A stretch of 64,000 bases of DNA. It comes from Phycisphaerae bacterium (lineage in GTDB: Bacteria > Planctomycetota > Phycisphaerae > Phycisphaerales > UBA1924). The stretch's first letter is position 1. The number at the start of each line of letters is the position of its first letter. A model generated the notes under the pieces. It was not told the DNA's origin. It did not search any database and saw only the letters and a program-made list of their open reading frames with translations. Both the position numbers and the translations under genes were made by a program. Where the stretch lies: the NCBI GenBank assembly GCA_016794925.1, contig JAEUIW010000001.1, positions 1-64,000 on the forward strand, in the 5' to 3' direction. This document shows, in pieces, positions 1-7,764 of this stretch.

Positions 1-1
1 T

Positions 2-430
2 GGCCTGGAAGCGCCTGTCCATGCGGCTTCTAAAGCATCGAAAATTCCGTGGCCGGGCGACCTGCCGGCGCAGGTGGCGGCGGTGGCCGCCGTGCTCGCG
101 CAATCGGCCACCGCGCACTCGCTCGACGACATCGAGCGACGAACTGGCGCGCGGTGGTTCCTGCTCGGTATCGGGGTCACTGGCTCATCCGTGGTTCGAC
201 GCGCACTGACGACCGGGAAGGGCCCCCGAGAGCAACCCTCCTGTTTACCTCGCGGGGGGCGTCAACCAGAGAGCGCGAGAGTCCGAGAGGGTTGCCGCCG
301 GTGGGGCGAGAGCAACCGTGGGGGTTGCCGTCGGACCCCGAGATTCGGTTTCAAGACCGAGAGCGCGGCGGGCGGGCCGGGAAGCGCCGAAACCCCCGCC
401 ACGGCGGGACTTTCCGCGAACTCGGCATGA
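2..430 (+). CDS. C-terminal fragment of an unidentified protein (cut by window edge)
   Basis: An open frame enters from the left edge and stops at 428-430. Only its first ~60 codons look like protein, with a WPGDLPAQVAAVAAVLAQS stretch resembling the short helical tail (WPxxLPEQ...AVxAAL...) that I recall from some class I SAM-dependent DNA methyltransferases. After about position 200 the composition becomes Arg/Gly-rich and looks non-coding, and a second frame with a protein-like tail stops at 209. A frameshift near 150-190, or a decayed gene end, is therefore possible. The gene start and identity cannot be determined from this window. Confidence 0.3.
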   Translation, partial: GLEAPVHAASKASKIPWPGDLPAQVAAVAAVLAQSATAHSLDDIERRTGARWFLLGIGVTGSSVVRRALTTGKGPREQPSCLPRGGRQPESARVREGCRRWGESNRGGCRRTPRFGFKTESAAGGPGSAETPATAGLSANSA

Positions 431-458
431 TGGCTCAAATGGGGCCGATCCGTAAACC

Positions 459-486
459 AAAACGCCGCCGCGTTTCCGCGACGGCG
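459..486 (-). terminator. Intrinsic terminator after tRNA-Asn
   Basis: On the minus strand, CGCCGTCGCG, a GAAA loop and CGCGGCGGCG form a 10-bp stem with one G.T wobble, followed by TTTTGGTTT. It lies just downstream of the tRNA-Asn gene and faces the right way. Confidence 0.6.
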
Positions 487-497
487 CCGGTCTAAAA

Positions 498-569
498 CTC
501 CCCGACTAGGACTCGAACCTAGAACCTGCCGGTTAACAGCCGGCCGCTCTACCATTGAGCTATCGGGGA
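498..569 (-). tRNA. tRNA-Asn (anticodon GTT)
   Basis: On the minus strand the cloverleaf is complete. A 7-bp acceptor stem (TCCCCGA with TCGGGGA) is followed by discriminator G. The D arm contains TAGCTCAATGGTAGAGC, the anticodon loop is CTGTTAA with anticodon GTT (plus-strand 535-537), and the T arm contains GGTTCGAGTCC. The 3' CCA is not encoded. Length is 72 nt. A matching intrinsic terminator lies just downstream. Confidence 0.95.
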
Positions 570-889
570 AACACTCGGATTATCGCCGCGCCGGGCCGCG
601 CGTCTGGCACGCGCACCGCTCCCGCCGGGGGCCAGACCATAGCCCTCCGACCACATCGGTCAAGCACCCCCCCGAGTTGACGATTCCGCCCCCGACTTCG
701 CCCCCATCTTTCCCGGTTCGGTCAGTTTCGCGGCGAATCGCAACGTCCGGCGTTCCCCCCGGCAGCCCTTGTCACGGCGCTCCGAATGGAATCGATCGGC
801 CGGTGCGGGCTACACTTCTCCCCACCTTCGCTTGCCGGCGACCGCTGCCGATGTTCCCAGGTCGAATCCCGCGCGTTTGGAGCCCCGTC
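570..889. other. Intergenic region before rpmE
   Basis: 320 bases without a gene. Open frames here are short, Pro/Arg-rich and compositionally unlike real genes. The only feature I can propose is a possible -10 box TACACT at 811-816, about 75 nt before the rpmE start; no good -35 partner is visible at the expected spacing. Confidence 0.5.
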
Positions 890-1111
890 ATGAAGGCCAA
901 GACTCACCCCAAGTACTACCACAACTGCAAGGTCTTTCACAACGGAGTTCACGTCTTCACGACCGGCGCCACCGTTCCAGAGTTGCACGTGGAAGTGTGG
1001 TCCGGCTCGCACCCGTTCTTCACCGGCAAGCAGGCCTTCGTCGATGCCGCCGGCCGCGTCGAGAAGTTTCAGAAGAAGTTCGCGGGCAACTACTTCCAGA
1101 AGAAGAAGTGA
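890..1111 (+). CDS. rpmE: 50S ribosomal protein bL31
   Basis: A 73-residue bL31 of the large ribosomal subunit. It starts MKAKTHPKYYHNCKVFHNG and contains the diagnostic HPFFTGKQAFVDAAGRVEKF block. Only one cysteine is present, so the zinc-binding C+ motif (CxxC pairs) is absent and this is the zinc-independent C- form. The longer open frame upstream is rejected because family members begin at MKxxxHPxY. The 3' end is Lys-rich (KKFAGNYFQKKK), as in long bL31 forms. It appears to be a single-gene unit; the next gene, metH, starts 285 bp away behind its own promoter. Confidence 0.93.
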   Translation: MKAKTHPKYYHNCKVFHNGVHVFTTGATVPELHVEVWSGSHPFFTGKQAFVDAAGRVEKFQKKFAGNYFQKKK

Positions 1112-1298
1112 TTCTCGACTCTCACCCGCAATCAATGGTCCAATAACCGATTGACGGTTCATTCGGCTGCGCGCTGGCAGCTCGCTGCCGTTTCGTCGCT
1201 GTTTGGCACAAGGCCCCGCATGTGTGCTGGGATTGGGTCCGAGTTCCGGTCATTGAGTATCAGGCCGACTGCCGACCGGTCCGATGAAATAGGCACCC

Positions 1299-1328
1299 TT
1301 CAGCCGCGTGCCCGGGGCGGGGTATACT
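1299..1328 (+). promoter_or_regulatory. Candidate metH promoter
   Basis: A TATACT -10 box at 1323-1328, preceded by GGGG, has a weak -35 (TTCAGC, 1299-1304) at 18-bp spacing. The -10 abuts the palindrome at 1330-1355, so transcription would start inside that palindrome. Confidence 0.5.
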
Positions 1329-1329
1329 C

Positions 1330-1355
1330 CATCCGTATATTCGCATAAACGGATG
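1330..1355. promoter_or_regulatory. Palindromic operator candidate in front of metH
   Basis: CATCCGT (1330-1336) and ACGGATG (1349-1355) form a perfect 7-bp inverted repeat separated by an AT-rich 12 bp. It sits immediately downstream of the TATACT box and 41 bp before the metH start, the position of a repressor operator. The CCGTATAT/CGCATAAACGG character resembles ArsR-family SahR-type sites described in front of methionine-cycle genes in Proteobacteria. That resemblance is from memory and the regulator is not in this window. Confidence 0.5.
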
Positions 1356-1396
1356 AATGTGCGCCACGCCGAACCGCCCAACCGGAGCCCGACGCC

Positions 1397-4300
1397 ATGA
1401 CCAGCCCGCTCCTCCAGGCCCTCGCCCGCCGAGTTCTGGTCCTGGACGGCGCCATGGGCACGACGGTTCATACCTACCCCCTCACGGTCGAGAAGGACTA
1501 TTGCGGCTGCGAGAACTGCACGGACGTTCTGGTGCGTTCCCGACCGGACATCGTGCAGGAAATCCACGAGGGGTTTCTCGCCGCGGGCGCGGACGCCGTC
1601 GAGACAAACACGTTCGGCGCGAATCGATTGGTGCTGTGCGAATTCGGTCTCCAGGAAGAGTCCTACGCGCTCAACAAGCGGGGCGCCGAGATCGCGCGTG
1701 CGGCGTGCGTGAAGCACCATTCGGCCGACAAGCCTCGTTTCGTGCTCGGTTCGATGGGGCCCGGCACGCGGCTGATCACGCTCGGCAACACCAACTGGGC
1801 CGAGATGCTCGGGTCCTACAAGGAGCAGGCGCTGGGGCTGATCGATGGCTCGGCCGACGCGTTCCTTGTTGAGACATGCCAGGACCTGCTCCAGATCAAG
1901 TGCGCGGTGAACGCCTGCCTTGCCGCGCTCGCCGAGCGCGGCAAAAGCCCGGACGACATTCCCATCATGGTGTCGGTCACCATCGAGACCACGGGCTCGA
2001 TGCTGCTGGGCACGGAGATCGCGGCGGTGGCCTCGGCGCTGGCGGGCTACCCCATCGCCTCGCTGGGGCTGAATTGCGCCACGGGTCCGACGGAGATGAC
2101 GCCGCACGTGCAGTGGCTGGGCCGCCACTGGGGTGCGATGGGCGTTCGGCCCGGCCGTTGCGTCTCCGTGGTACCCAACGCCGGCCTGCCGGTGCTGCAC
2201 GAAGGTCGGACCGAGTATCCGCTCAAGCCCGAGCCGTTCGTCGAGGCGCTGGTCCGGATGGTCGAGGAGGACGGGGTCGGGATCGTCGGCGGGTGCTGCG
2301 GCACCACGGCCGCGCACATCGGCCTGCTCGCCCGCACCCTTGAATCGACCGGGCTGGCCCGACGCGGCACGCGCGGCCCGGCCCACGCGTCCGTCGGCCC
2401 GGCCCCGAGCGTGACCAGCCTGTACGCGCCGCAGGAGTACCGCCAGGACAATTCGATATTCATCATCGGCGAGCGGATGAACGCGTCGGGCTCGCGGGCG
2501 TTCAAGCGGCTGCTGGAGGCCGAGGACTTCGACGGCATCGTCTCGCTCGCCCGCGAGCAGGTGCGTCACGACGGCGCGCACGCGCTCGACCTGAACGTGG
2601 ACTACGCCGGCCGGGACAACGCCCGCGACATGTCCGAGGTCGTGAAGCGGGTGGTGCGGCAGGTCAACGCGCCGCTCATGCTCGACTCGACGCAGCTGGC
2701 CACCCTGGAGGCGGGGCTTCGTCACGCGGGCGGCAAGTGCATCATCAACTCGGCCAACTTCGAGGACGGCGACGACAAGTTCGATCAGGTGTGCGGCCTG
2801 GCCGCGACGTACGGCGCGGCGCTGGTCATCGGGTCCATCGACGAGGACAAGGAAGCCTCGATGGCCCGCACCGCCGAGCGCAAGCTCGCCATCGCCGAGC
2901 GCGGCTTCCGGCGCGCCGTCGAACGGCACGGGCTCGCCCCGTGCGACCTTCTCTTCGACCCGCTGGTGCTTCCCATCTCCACCGGGATGGAGTCCGACCG
3001 TCGCAGCGCGCTGGAGACGATCGAGGGCGTGCGGCGCATCATGCGCCGGTTCCCCGAGTGCCAGACGACCGTCGGGCTGTCCAACGTTTCGTTCGGCCTC
3101 AAGCCCGCGGCGCGGGTCGTGCTCAACAGCGCCTTTCTCCACGAGCTTCGGGAGGCCGGTCTCACCAGCGCCATCCTGCATTTCAGCAAGATCCTGCCAC
3201 GGAACAAGATCCCTGCCTCGCAATGGGACGCGGCCCTGGATCTGATCTACGACCGCCGCGGCAAGGACGGCCGCGGGGGGTTCGACCCGTTGCAGGCTTT
3301 CATCGAGATGTTCAAGGATGCCGAGGTCACCGGCACGGCCGCGAAGCGGGCCGCCGCCGAGCTGACGCTGGAGGAACGCCTCCGCGCGCACATCATCGAT
3401 GGCGAGAAGGAAGGCCTCGCCGCCACCCTGGACGAAGCGCTGACGAGGTACGCGCCGCTCGACATCATCAACGATCACCTGCTCGACGGCATGAAGACGG
3501 TCGGCGAGTTGTTCGGCTCGGGCCAGATGCAGCTGCCCTTCGTGCTGCAGTCCGCCGAGGTGATGAAGATGGCGGTGGCGCGTCTCGAACCGTTGATGGA
3601 GCGTGTCGCGGGCCAGACCAAGGGCACCATCGTGCTCGCCACCGTCAAGGGCGACGTGCACGACATCGGCAAGAACCTGGTCGACATCATCCTGAGCAAC
3701 AACGGATTCACGGTGGTGAACCTGGGCATCAAGCAGCCCATCGCCGACATCCTGAAGGCCTGGCGCGAGCACAAGGCCGACGCCATCGGGATGTCCGGCC
3801 TGCTGGTCAAGAGCGTGAACGTGATGGAGGAGAACCTCAACGAGCTCAACGCCCAGGGCGTGCGTGCGCCGGTGCTGCTGGGCGGCGCAGCGCTCACCCG
3901 GCACTACTGCGAGCATCACCTGCGGGGTGTCTACCGGGGGAAGGTCTACTACGGACGGGACGCCTTCGAGGGGTTGGCCACCATGGAACGGCTGGTCACC
4001 GGGCGCGCGCACGAGATCGACTCCGAGATCGCCGAACGACTCGACAAGCGCGCACGGGCCGAAGCGACGGTCGAGCGGTCGGATCGCGCGACTCGCGCCG
4101 CGGCGCTCGAGGCCGAAGCGCGTTCGGGGACCGCCACCGTCGCGCCGCCGCGCCGCTCGGCCGTGTCCCGCGATGTCGCGATTCCCACGCCCCCGTTCTG
4201 GGGTGAGCGTCTCGTTCCCGAGGTCGAGCTCGAGCGCATCTATCCGTTCATCAACACCGTGGCGCTGTTCCGTGGACAGTGGCAATTCAAGAAGGGCGCG

Positions 4301-4981
4301 CAGCCCGACGAGGAGTACGAGGCGCTGGTGGCCGATGAGGTGACACCGATCTTCGAGCGGCTCAAGGCCCGCTGCCGGGACCAGCGGCTGCTGAAGCCGG
4401 CGGTGGTGTACGGCTATTTTCCCTGCCATTCCCAGGGGGACGACCTGGTCATCTACGATCCCGGCTCGCCCGCCGATCGGATCGAGATCGAGCGATTCTC
4501 GTTCCCGCGCCAGTCACGATCGACGGCGCTGTGCATTTCGGATTTTTTCCGGCCGGTCGGCTCGGGTGCGCCCGACGTGATCGGCCTTCATTGCGTGACC
4601 ATGGGGCACGAGGCTTCCCGTGCGGCGCAGGAGCTGTTCGCCCGCAACGACTATGCCGAATACCTGTACCTCCACGGCATGGGGGTCGAGTGCGCCGAGG
4701 CGCTGGCCGAGATGTGGCACAAGCGCATGCGGCAGGAACTCGGCATCGCGGGGGAGGACTCGCCGCGCATCCGCGAGTTGTTCACGCAGAAATACCGGGG
4801 CTCGCGGTACTCCTTCGGCTACCCCGCGTGTCCCGAGATGGCCGATCAGGAGAAGCTCTTCCGCTTGCTCAAGCCCGAGCGGATCGGCTGCACGCTGACG
4901 GACAACTGGCAGATCGTGCCGGAGCAGTCGACGACGGCGATCATCGTCCATCACCCCGAAGCGAAGTACTTCAGCGTCTGA
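1397..4981 (+). CDS. metH: Cobalamin-dependent methionine synthase
   Basis: A full four-module MetH (1194 aa) transferring a methyl group from 5-methyltetrahydrofolate via methylcobalamin to homocysteine. The N-terminal homocysteine domain (about 1-320) has the three zinc cysteines: Cys227 in LNCATGP and Cys300/Cys301 in GGCCGTT. A pterin-binding domain follows (about 345-620, FIIGERMNASGS and DLNVDYAGRD). The cobalamin domain (about 640-885) carries DVHDIGKN with the cobalt ligand His755. The C-terminal SAM-dependent reactivation domain (about 910-1194) contains YLHGMGVECAEALAEMWHKR and RYSFGYPACPEM. A GGAG lies about 9 nt before the ATG. Single-gene unit with its own promoter and palindrome. 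B12 dependence links it to the cobalamin riboswitch operon at 28-31 kb. Confidence 0.98.
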   Translation: MTSPLLQALARRVLVLDGAMGTTVHTYPLTVEKDYCGCENCTDVLVRSRPDIVQEIHEGFLAAGADAVETNTFGANRLVLCEFGLQEESYALNKRGAEIARAACVKHHSADKPRFVLGSMGPGTRLITLGNTNWAEMLGSYKEQALGLIDGSADAFLVETCQDLLQIKCAVNACLAALAERGKSPDDIPIMVSVTIETTGSMLLGTEIAAVASALAGYPIASLGLNCATGPTEMTPHVQWLGRHWGAMGVRPGRCVSVVPNAGLPVLHEGRTEYPLKPEPFVEALVRMVEEDGVGIVGGCCGTTAAHIGLLARTLESTGLARRGTRGPAHASVGPAPSVTSLYAPQEYRQDNSIFIIGERMNASGSRAFKRLLEAEDFDGIVSLAREQVRHDGAHALDLNVDYAGRDNARDMSEVVKRVVRQVNAPLMLDSTQLATLEAGLRHAGGKCIINSANFEDGDDKFDQVCGLAATYGAALVIGSIDEDKEASMARTAERKLAIAERGFRRAVERHGLAPCDLLFDPLVLPISTGMESDRRSALETIEGVRRIMRRFPECQTTVGLSNVSFGLKPAARVVLNSAFLHELREAGLTSAILHFSKILPRNKIPASQWDAALDLIYDRRGKDGRGGFDPLQAFIEMFKDAEVTGTAAKRAAAELTLEERLRAHIIDGEKEGLAATLDEALTRYAPLDIINDHLLDGMKTVGELFGSGQMQLPFVLQSAEVMKMAVARLEPLMERVAGQTKGTIVLATVKGDVHDIGKNLVDIILSNNGFTVVNLGIKQPIADILKAWREHKADAIGMSGLLVKSVNVMEENLNELNAQGVRAPVLLGGAALTRHYCEHHLRGVYRGKVYYGRDAFEGLATMERLVTGRAHEIDSEIAERLDKRARAEATVERSDRATRAAALEAEARSGTATVAPPRRSAVSRDVAIPTPPFWGERLVPEVELERIYPFINTVALFRGQWQFKKGAQPDEEYEALVADEVTPIFERLKARCRDQRLLKPAVVYGYFPCHSQGDDLVIYDPGSPADRIEIERFSFPRQSRSTALCISDFFRPVGSGAPDVIGLHCVTMGHEASRAAQELFARNDYAEYLYLHGMGVECAEALAEMWHKRMRQELGIAGEDSPRIRELFTQKYRGSRYSFGYPACPEMADQEKLFRLLKPERIGCTLTDNWQIVPEQSTTAIIVHHPEAKYFSV

Positions 4982-5018
4982 CGAACCGGTGGACGGCGTT
5001 CGGCCGCCGCCGGCACGA

Positions 5019-5630
5019 TCAGTATCGCCGGAGCACGTTGCGCACCACGCCCTGGATGCGGCAGTCCTTGACGATGATGGGCTGGAAATCGGGGTTCGCG
5101 GGCTGCAGCCGGACATGATCGCCTTCGCGGAAGAACGTCTTGAGGGTGGCCTCGCCGTTGGGAAGCAGGGCCACGACCCGGTCGCCGTTGGTGGCGGTGT
5201 CGGCGCGCTCGACGAGCACAAAGTCCCCGTCGAGGATGCCCTCATCACGCATCGAGTCTCCCTTGACCCGGAGCGCGAAGGCGCTGGACGCCTTGCCCCG
5301 CGGGCCGATCATCTCGGCGAGGTCGATCTCGTTGCGGTCCTCAACGGCCTCGATGGGCCTCCCGGCGGCGATGGAGCCGATCAGCGGGAAGTGCATCGGC
5401 CGGGCCTCGTCAGGGACGGCGATGTCCTTCGCGATCGACAAAGAGCGAGCTTTGTTCGGCTCGCGCACGAGCGCGCCCTTTTTGATGAGCGCTTCGACGT
5501 GCTCGAACACCGTGACCTTGCTCACGCCGATTTCGTCCGCCAGCTCCTGCATCGTCGGCGAATAGCCATGACGCACGCGGCAGTTGCGGATGAGCTGCAG
5601 GATCTTGAGTTGCTTGGGAGTCAGATTCAT
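5019..5630 (-). CDS. lexA: LexA SOS repressor
   Basis: A 203-aa LexA: DNA-binding repressor and S24 self-cleaving protease. The N-terminal winged helix begins MNLTPKQLKILQLIRNCRV and includes HGYSPTMQELADEIGVSKVT. The cleavage site is Ala89-Gly90 (SIAAGRPIEA), with catalytic Ser126 (KGDSM) and Lys164 (ATLKTF). The start is set at MNLTP, preceded by GGAGAGG about 8 nt upstream; the longer frame adds 14 residues not seen in the family. The upstream gene's frame runs 221 bp into lexA, so the two may be co-transcribed. No LexA box could be assigned because the planctomycete consensus is not known to me. Confidence 0.95.
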   Translation of the reverse strand: MNLTPKQLKILQLIRNCRVRHGYSPTMQELADEIGVSKVTVFEHVEALIKKGALVREPNKARSLSIAKDIAVPDEARPMHFPLIGSIAAGRPIEAVEDRNEIDLAEMIGPRGKASSAFALRVKGDSMRDEGILDGDFVLVERADTATNGDRVVALLPNGEATLKTFFREGDHVRLQPANPDFQPIIVKDCRIQGVVRNVLRRY

Positions 5631-5997
5631 CGTGCGACCTCTCCAAAGATGTGAACCGGAACAGCGGACCATCGGCGTTCGGCACGCCGCCCCCTCTTGA
5701 CCCCTCCACGCCCAAGGCCGGCCCGATCAGGGAGCGGCTCAGGCGGGACCACGCCTCACCGAATGCCCGGGCGTGCTCGTGAAGCACGCGCTGCGCGGCC
5801 CCCAGGAGGGCCAGCTCGATCACCGGCGTACGCCGCGGGGCGACTCCGTCGGTGCTCCGGAACCGATCCCGGGTTTCGGCCACGGGCAGCCAGCGTGCCG
5901 GGGGGTCGTGAAGCGGATAGTCCAGAACGAAATCTCCTCCCGGACCCGTCCGGATGAGCGGCAGCGCGTGGCCCGATGTCAATGTCAAATATCCCAT
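5410..5997 (-). CDS. Hypothetical protein overlapping lexA
   Basis: The ATG at 5995-5997 has a good GGGAG five nt upstream. The first ~110 residues look protein-like: MGYLTLTSGHALPLIRTGPG, then a segment with PVIELALLGAAQRVLHEHAR that should form a helix. I recognise no family. The same frame continues to 5410, inside lexA on the same strand in another frame, giving a 221-bp overlap; this tail (residues ~125-195) is Arg/Ala/Gln-rich and may be fortuitous. Either the protein is about 195 aa with a long overlap, or a frameshift has removed a stop near 5640. It lies directly upstream of lexA, so SOS co-regulation is possible. Confidence 0.5.
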   Translation of the reverse strand: MGYLTLTSGHALPLIRTGPGGDFVLDYPLHDPPARWLPVAETRDRFRSTDGVAPRRTPVIELALLGAAQRVLHEHARAFGEAWSRLSRSLIGPALGVEGSRGGGVPNADGPLFRFTSLERSHDESDSQATQDPAAHPQLPRASWLFADDAGAGGRNRREQGHGVRARRSAHQKGRARARAEQSSLFVDREGHRRP

Positions 5998-6414
5998 GTC
6001 ACGCTCCCGAGTCTGTCCCGGTCGGAGCGGCAAGCGGCTCCGATCGGGGATTCGTGTTCTCGTCGGCATGGTCGTGCTCCGTGCCCGGAGGCCAGCACCG
6101 AATTGCTCCGAGCACGATGCTCGCCGTGTTCGACGAGATCTCGGGTTCCACCGAAGTACCATCTCACGCGGCCCATCACTCCTGATGGGCTAAGCCGATC
6201 GAGGTTTCGTTTCCCGAACGGCTCCCCAAACGGCCAGACTGTTCCGGCTCGTTTGGTCTACGATACCCTATCATCGTCCGCACGGCAAGTGCTCAAGGTA
6301 CTTTTTTTGTCAGGATTATGATTGGAAAATCGTGCGAAATAATCCCCAATTTGGGGTATTATCGCTGATGGTCAAGCGGCCATGATCATTCGTAACATGC
6401 TGTCAATAAAATAC
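5998..6414. other. Intergenic region between the lexA unit and dprA
   Basis: 417 bases without a convincing gene. The part from about 6240 to 6414 is markedly more AT-rich than its surroundings and holds the CCCC/GGGG palindrome at 6341-6360 with TATTAT-like elements on both strands. It probably contains the promoter of the minus-strand 5997-5019 unit and the 3' end of the dprA transcript. No clear intrinsic terminator was found. Confidence 0.5.
6341..6360. promoter_or_regulatory. CCCCAA-T-TTGGGG palindrome
   Basis: CCCCAA (6344-6349), a central T and TTGGGG (6351-6356) form a perfect 13-nt palindrome flanked by AATAAT on one side and TATTAT on the other. Similar CCC(C)...GGG(G) palindromes occur at 37381, 45674 and within the promoter at 31391. 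The function is unknown; an operator or paired promoter element is likely. Confidence 0.4.
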
Positions 6415-7653
6415 TTATGGTGCTTTGTTTGCACGGTTGGCGCTGACTCCACGATATTTTTCGCCGTCTCTCTTGATCAGCTTTCGAATTTCCAAGAGCG
6501 TGAGCTCGGCTCGGATTGCAGCAATCGGAAGGCTGGTGAGCTGGGCGAGTTCGTCCACTGCCAGGGGCTGCCGGAGCGCTTCGAGGATGGTGGCCTGGGT
6601 CGCGGAACGGGACGAAACTGGTTCGGGCTGCGCGTCTGACGCGACGAACGACGCGGAGTCGGTCTGGCGAGCGAGCGCGGGCTCGTGGGCCTCTGCCGGG
6701 CGGGAATAGCGAGCTTCGTGCGTGCCGCCGTGCGCATGACGGGCGGGGCTCTCGAGCGATTCAACCAGATCGGCGGGATGCGTGACCAGCAGTGCTCCGC
6801 CCTGCTTGAGCAGCGCCAACGAGCCCTCGCAGTGTGGTGAGTCCACCCGGCCCGGCAGAGCGAACACGTCGCGGGAGTGCTCTTCCGCGGCGAGCCGGGC
6901 GGTGATCAGTGCGCCCGATCCGGCGGCGGCCTCGATGACGAGGACCCCGAGGCTCAAGCCCGAGATGATGCGGTTCCGAGCCGGGAAGTTCTCGGCGCGG
7001 GGTTCCGCATGGAGCGGCAGTTCGGAAAGCACGGCGCCTCGTCCCGAGGCCACCTGGTCGAAGAGGGGCGCGTTCTCCTCCGGATAGACGTGGGCCAACC
7101 CGCAGCCCATGACGACCAACGTGCGGCCGCCGGCACGCATGGCGGCACGGTGCGCGGCGGTGTCGATTCCGCGAGCTCCGCCGGACACCACCGTCAGACC
7201 AGCCTGGGCCAGGGCCAGCGCGAAGCGATCGGATTGCTCGAGCCCGTACTGCGAGGCGCGGCGGGAACCGACGACCGCGACGGCGTAGCGGTCATGTTCC
7301 TGAGGCCGGATTTCGCCGCGGACATAGAGAACGGGCGGGGGATCGGGAATCTCGGCAAGCAGTGGGGGATATTCCGGGTCAAGCATCGAGACGATCCGGG
7401 CCCCGAGCGCGCGGGCGGCCTCACGCTCCTTGCGGGCCCGAGCGCGCGCCTCGTTCCGAGCCGCGGCGAGTGCGGCGGCTCGGCTCGGGCCCAGTCCCTT
7501 GACGGAGGCGAGACGCGACGCATCCGCGGCGAGCACCGCCGCGGGTGAGCCGAGCGTGCGGATGGCGCGGCCGATGAGGATCGGGCCGAAGCCCGGGATC
7601 AGGGTGAGGGCGAGCAGATCGAGATCGTCGTCGGAGCCGCGGTCAACGCTCAT
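6415..7653 (-). CDS. dprA: DNA-processing protein DprA
   Basis: A 412-aa DprA/Smf, which loads RecA on incoming single-stranded DNA during natural transformation. The N-terminal HhH/SAM-like part (LTLIPGFGPILIGRAI, GLGPSRAAALAAAR) precedes the Rossmann-like core. The core contains VVGSRRASQYGLEQ, VSGGARGIDTAAHRAAMRAG and NFPARNRIISGLSLG. A C-terminal winged-helix DML1-like domain (ILEALRQPLAVDELAQLTSL) closes the protein. The start at MSVDRGSDDDLDLLALTL drops a 123-codon low-complexity extension. No Shine-Dalgarno is present, and a TACACT box lies 6 nt before the ATG. The gene is divergent from the SpoIID-like gene. Confidence 0.96.
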   Translation of the reverse strand: MSVDRGSDDDLDLLALTLIPGFGPILIGRAIRTLGSPAAVLAADASRLASVKGLGPSRAAALAAARNEARARARKEREAARALGARIVSMLDPEYPPLLAEIPDPPPVLYVRGEIRPQEHDRYAVAVVGSRRASQYGLEQSDRFALALAQAGLTVVSGGARGIDTAAHRAAMRAGGRTLVVMGCGLAHVYPEENAPLFDQVASGRGAVLSELPLHAEPRAENFPARNRIISGLSLGVLVIEAAAGSGALITARLAAEEHSRDVFALPGRVDSPHCEGSLALLKQGGALLVTHPADLVESLESPARHAHGGTHEARYSRPAEAHEPALARQTDSASFVASDAQPEPVSSRSATQATILEALRQPLAVDELAQLTSLPIAAIRAELTLLEIRKLIKRDGEKYRGVSANRANKAP

Positions 7654-7659
7654 GCGGGG

Positions 7660-7665
7660 AGTGTA
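7660..7665 (-). promoter_or_regulatory. Leaderless-type -10 box for dprA
   Basis: TACACT on the minus strand is followed by CCCCGC and then the dprA ATG (6-nt gap). There is no GGAG-type site, which suggests transcription starting at or next to the start codon. Confidence 0.45.
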
Positions 7666-7764
7666 CGGTGTGCGTGCGTGAATCGGCGCGCGCTGCGCCG
7701 ACGGGAAAACGCCTGCGCGAAGGCTGTAGAAAGGGGCGCCGCTCGGGCCGATGATGCTGGGGTC

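Noticed and set aside
300-340. GCAACC/GGTTGC hairpin as a terminator
   Set aside because: A short stem with no following T-run in either direction; probably chance in GC-rich sequence.
1112-1396. Possible cobalamin or SAM riboswitch in front of metH
   Set aside because: No B12 box, no GCCACTG or SAM-box core is present; only a promoter and palindrome are seen.
1250-4429. 1059-codon open frame antisense to metH
   Set aside because: It mirrors the metH codon pattern; its product is His/Arg/Val-rich without any domain, and metH is certain. High third-position GC creates such frames.
6382-6639. 85-codon plus-strand frame beginning MIIRNMLSIKYLW
   Set aside because: Most of it is antisense to the end of dprA; only the first ~12 codons lie outside and there is no ribosome binding site.
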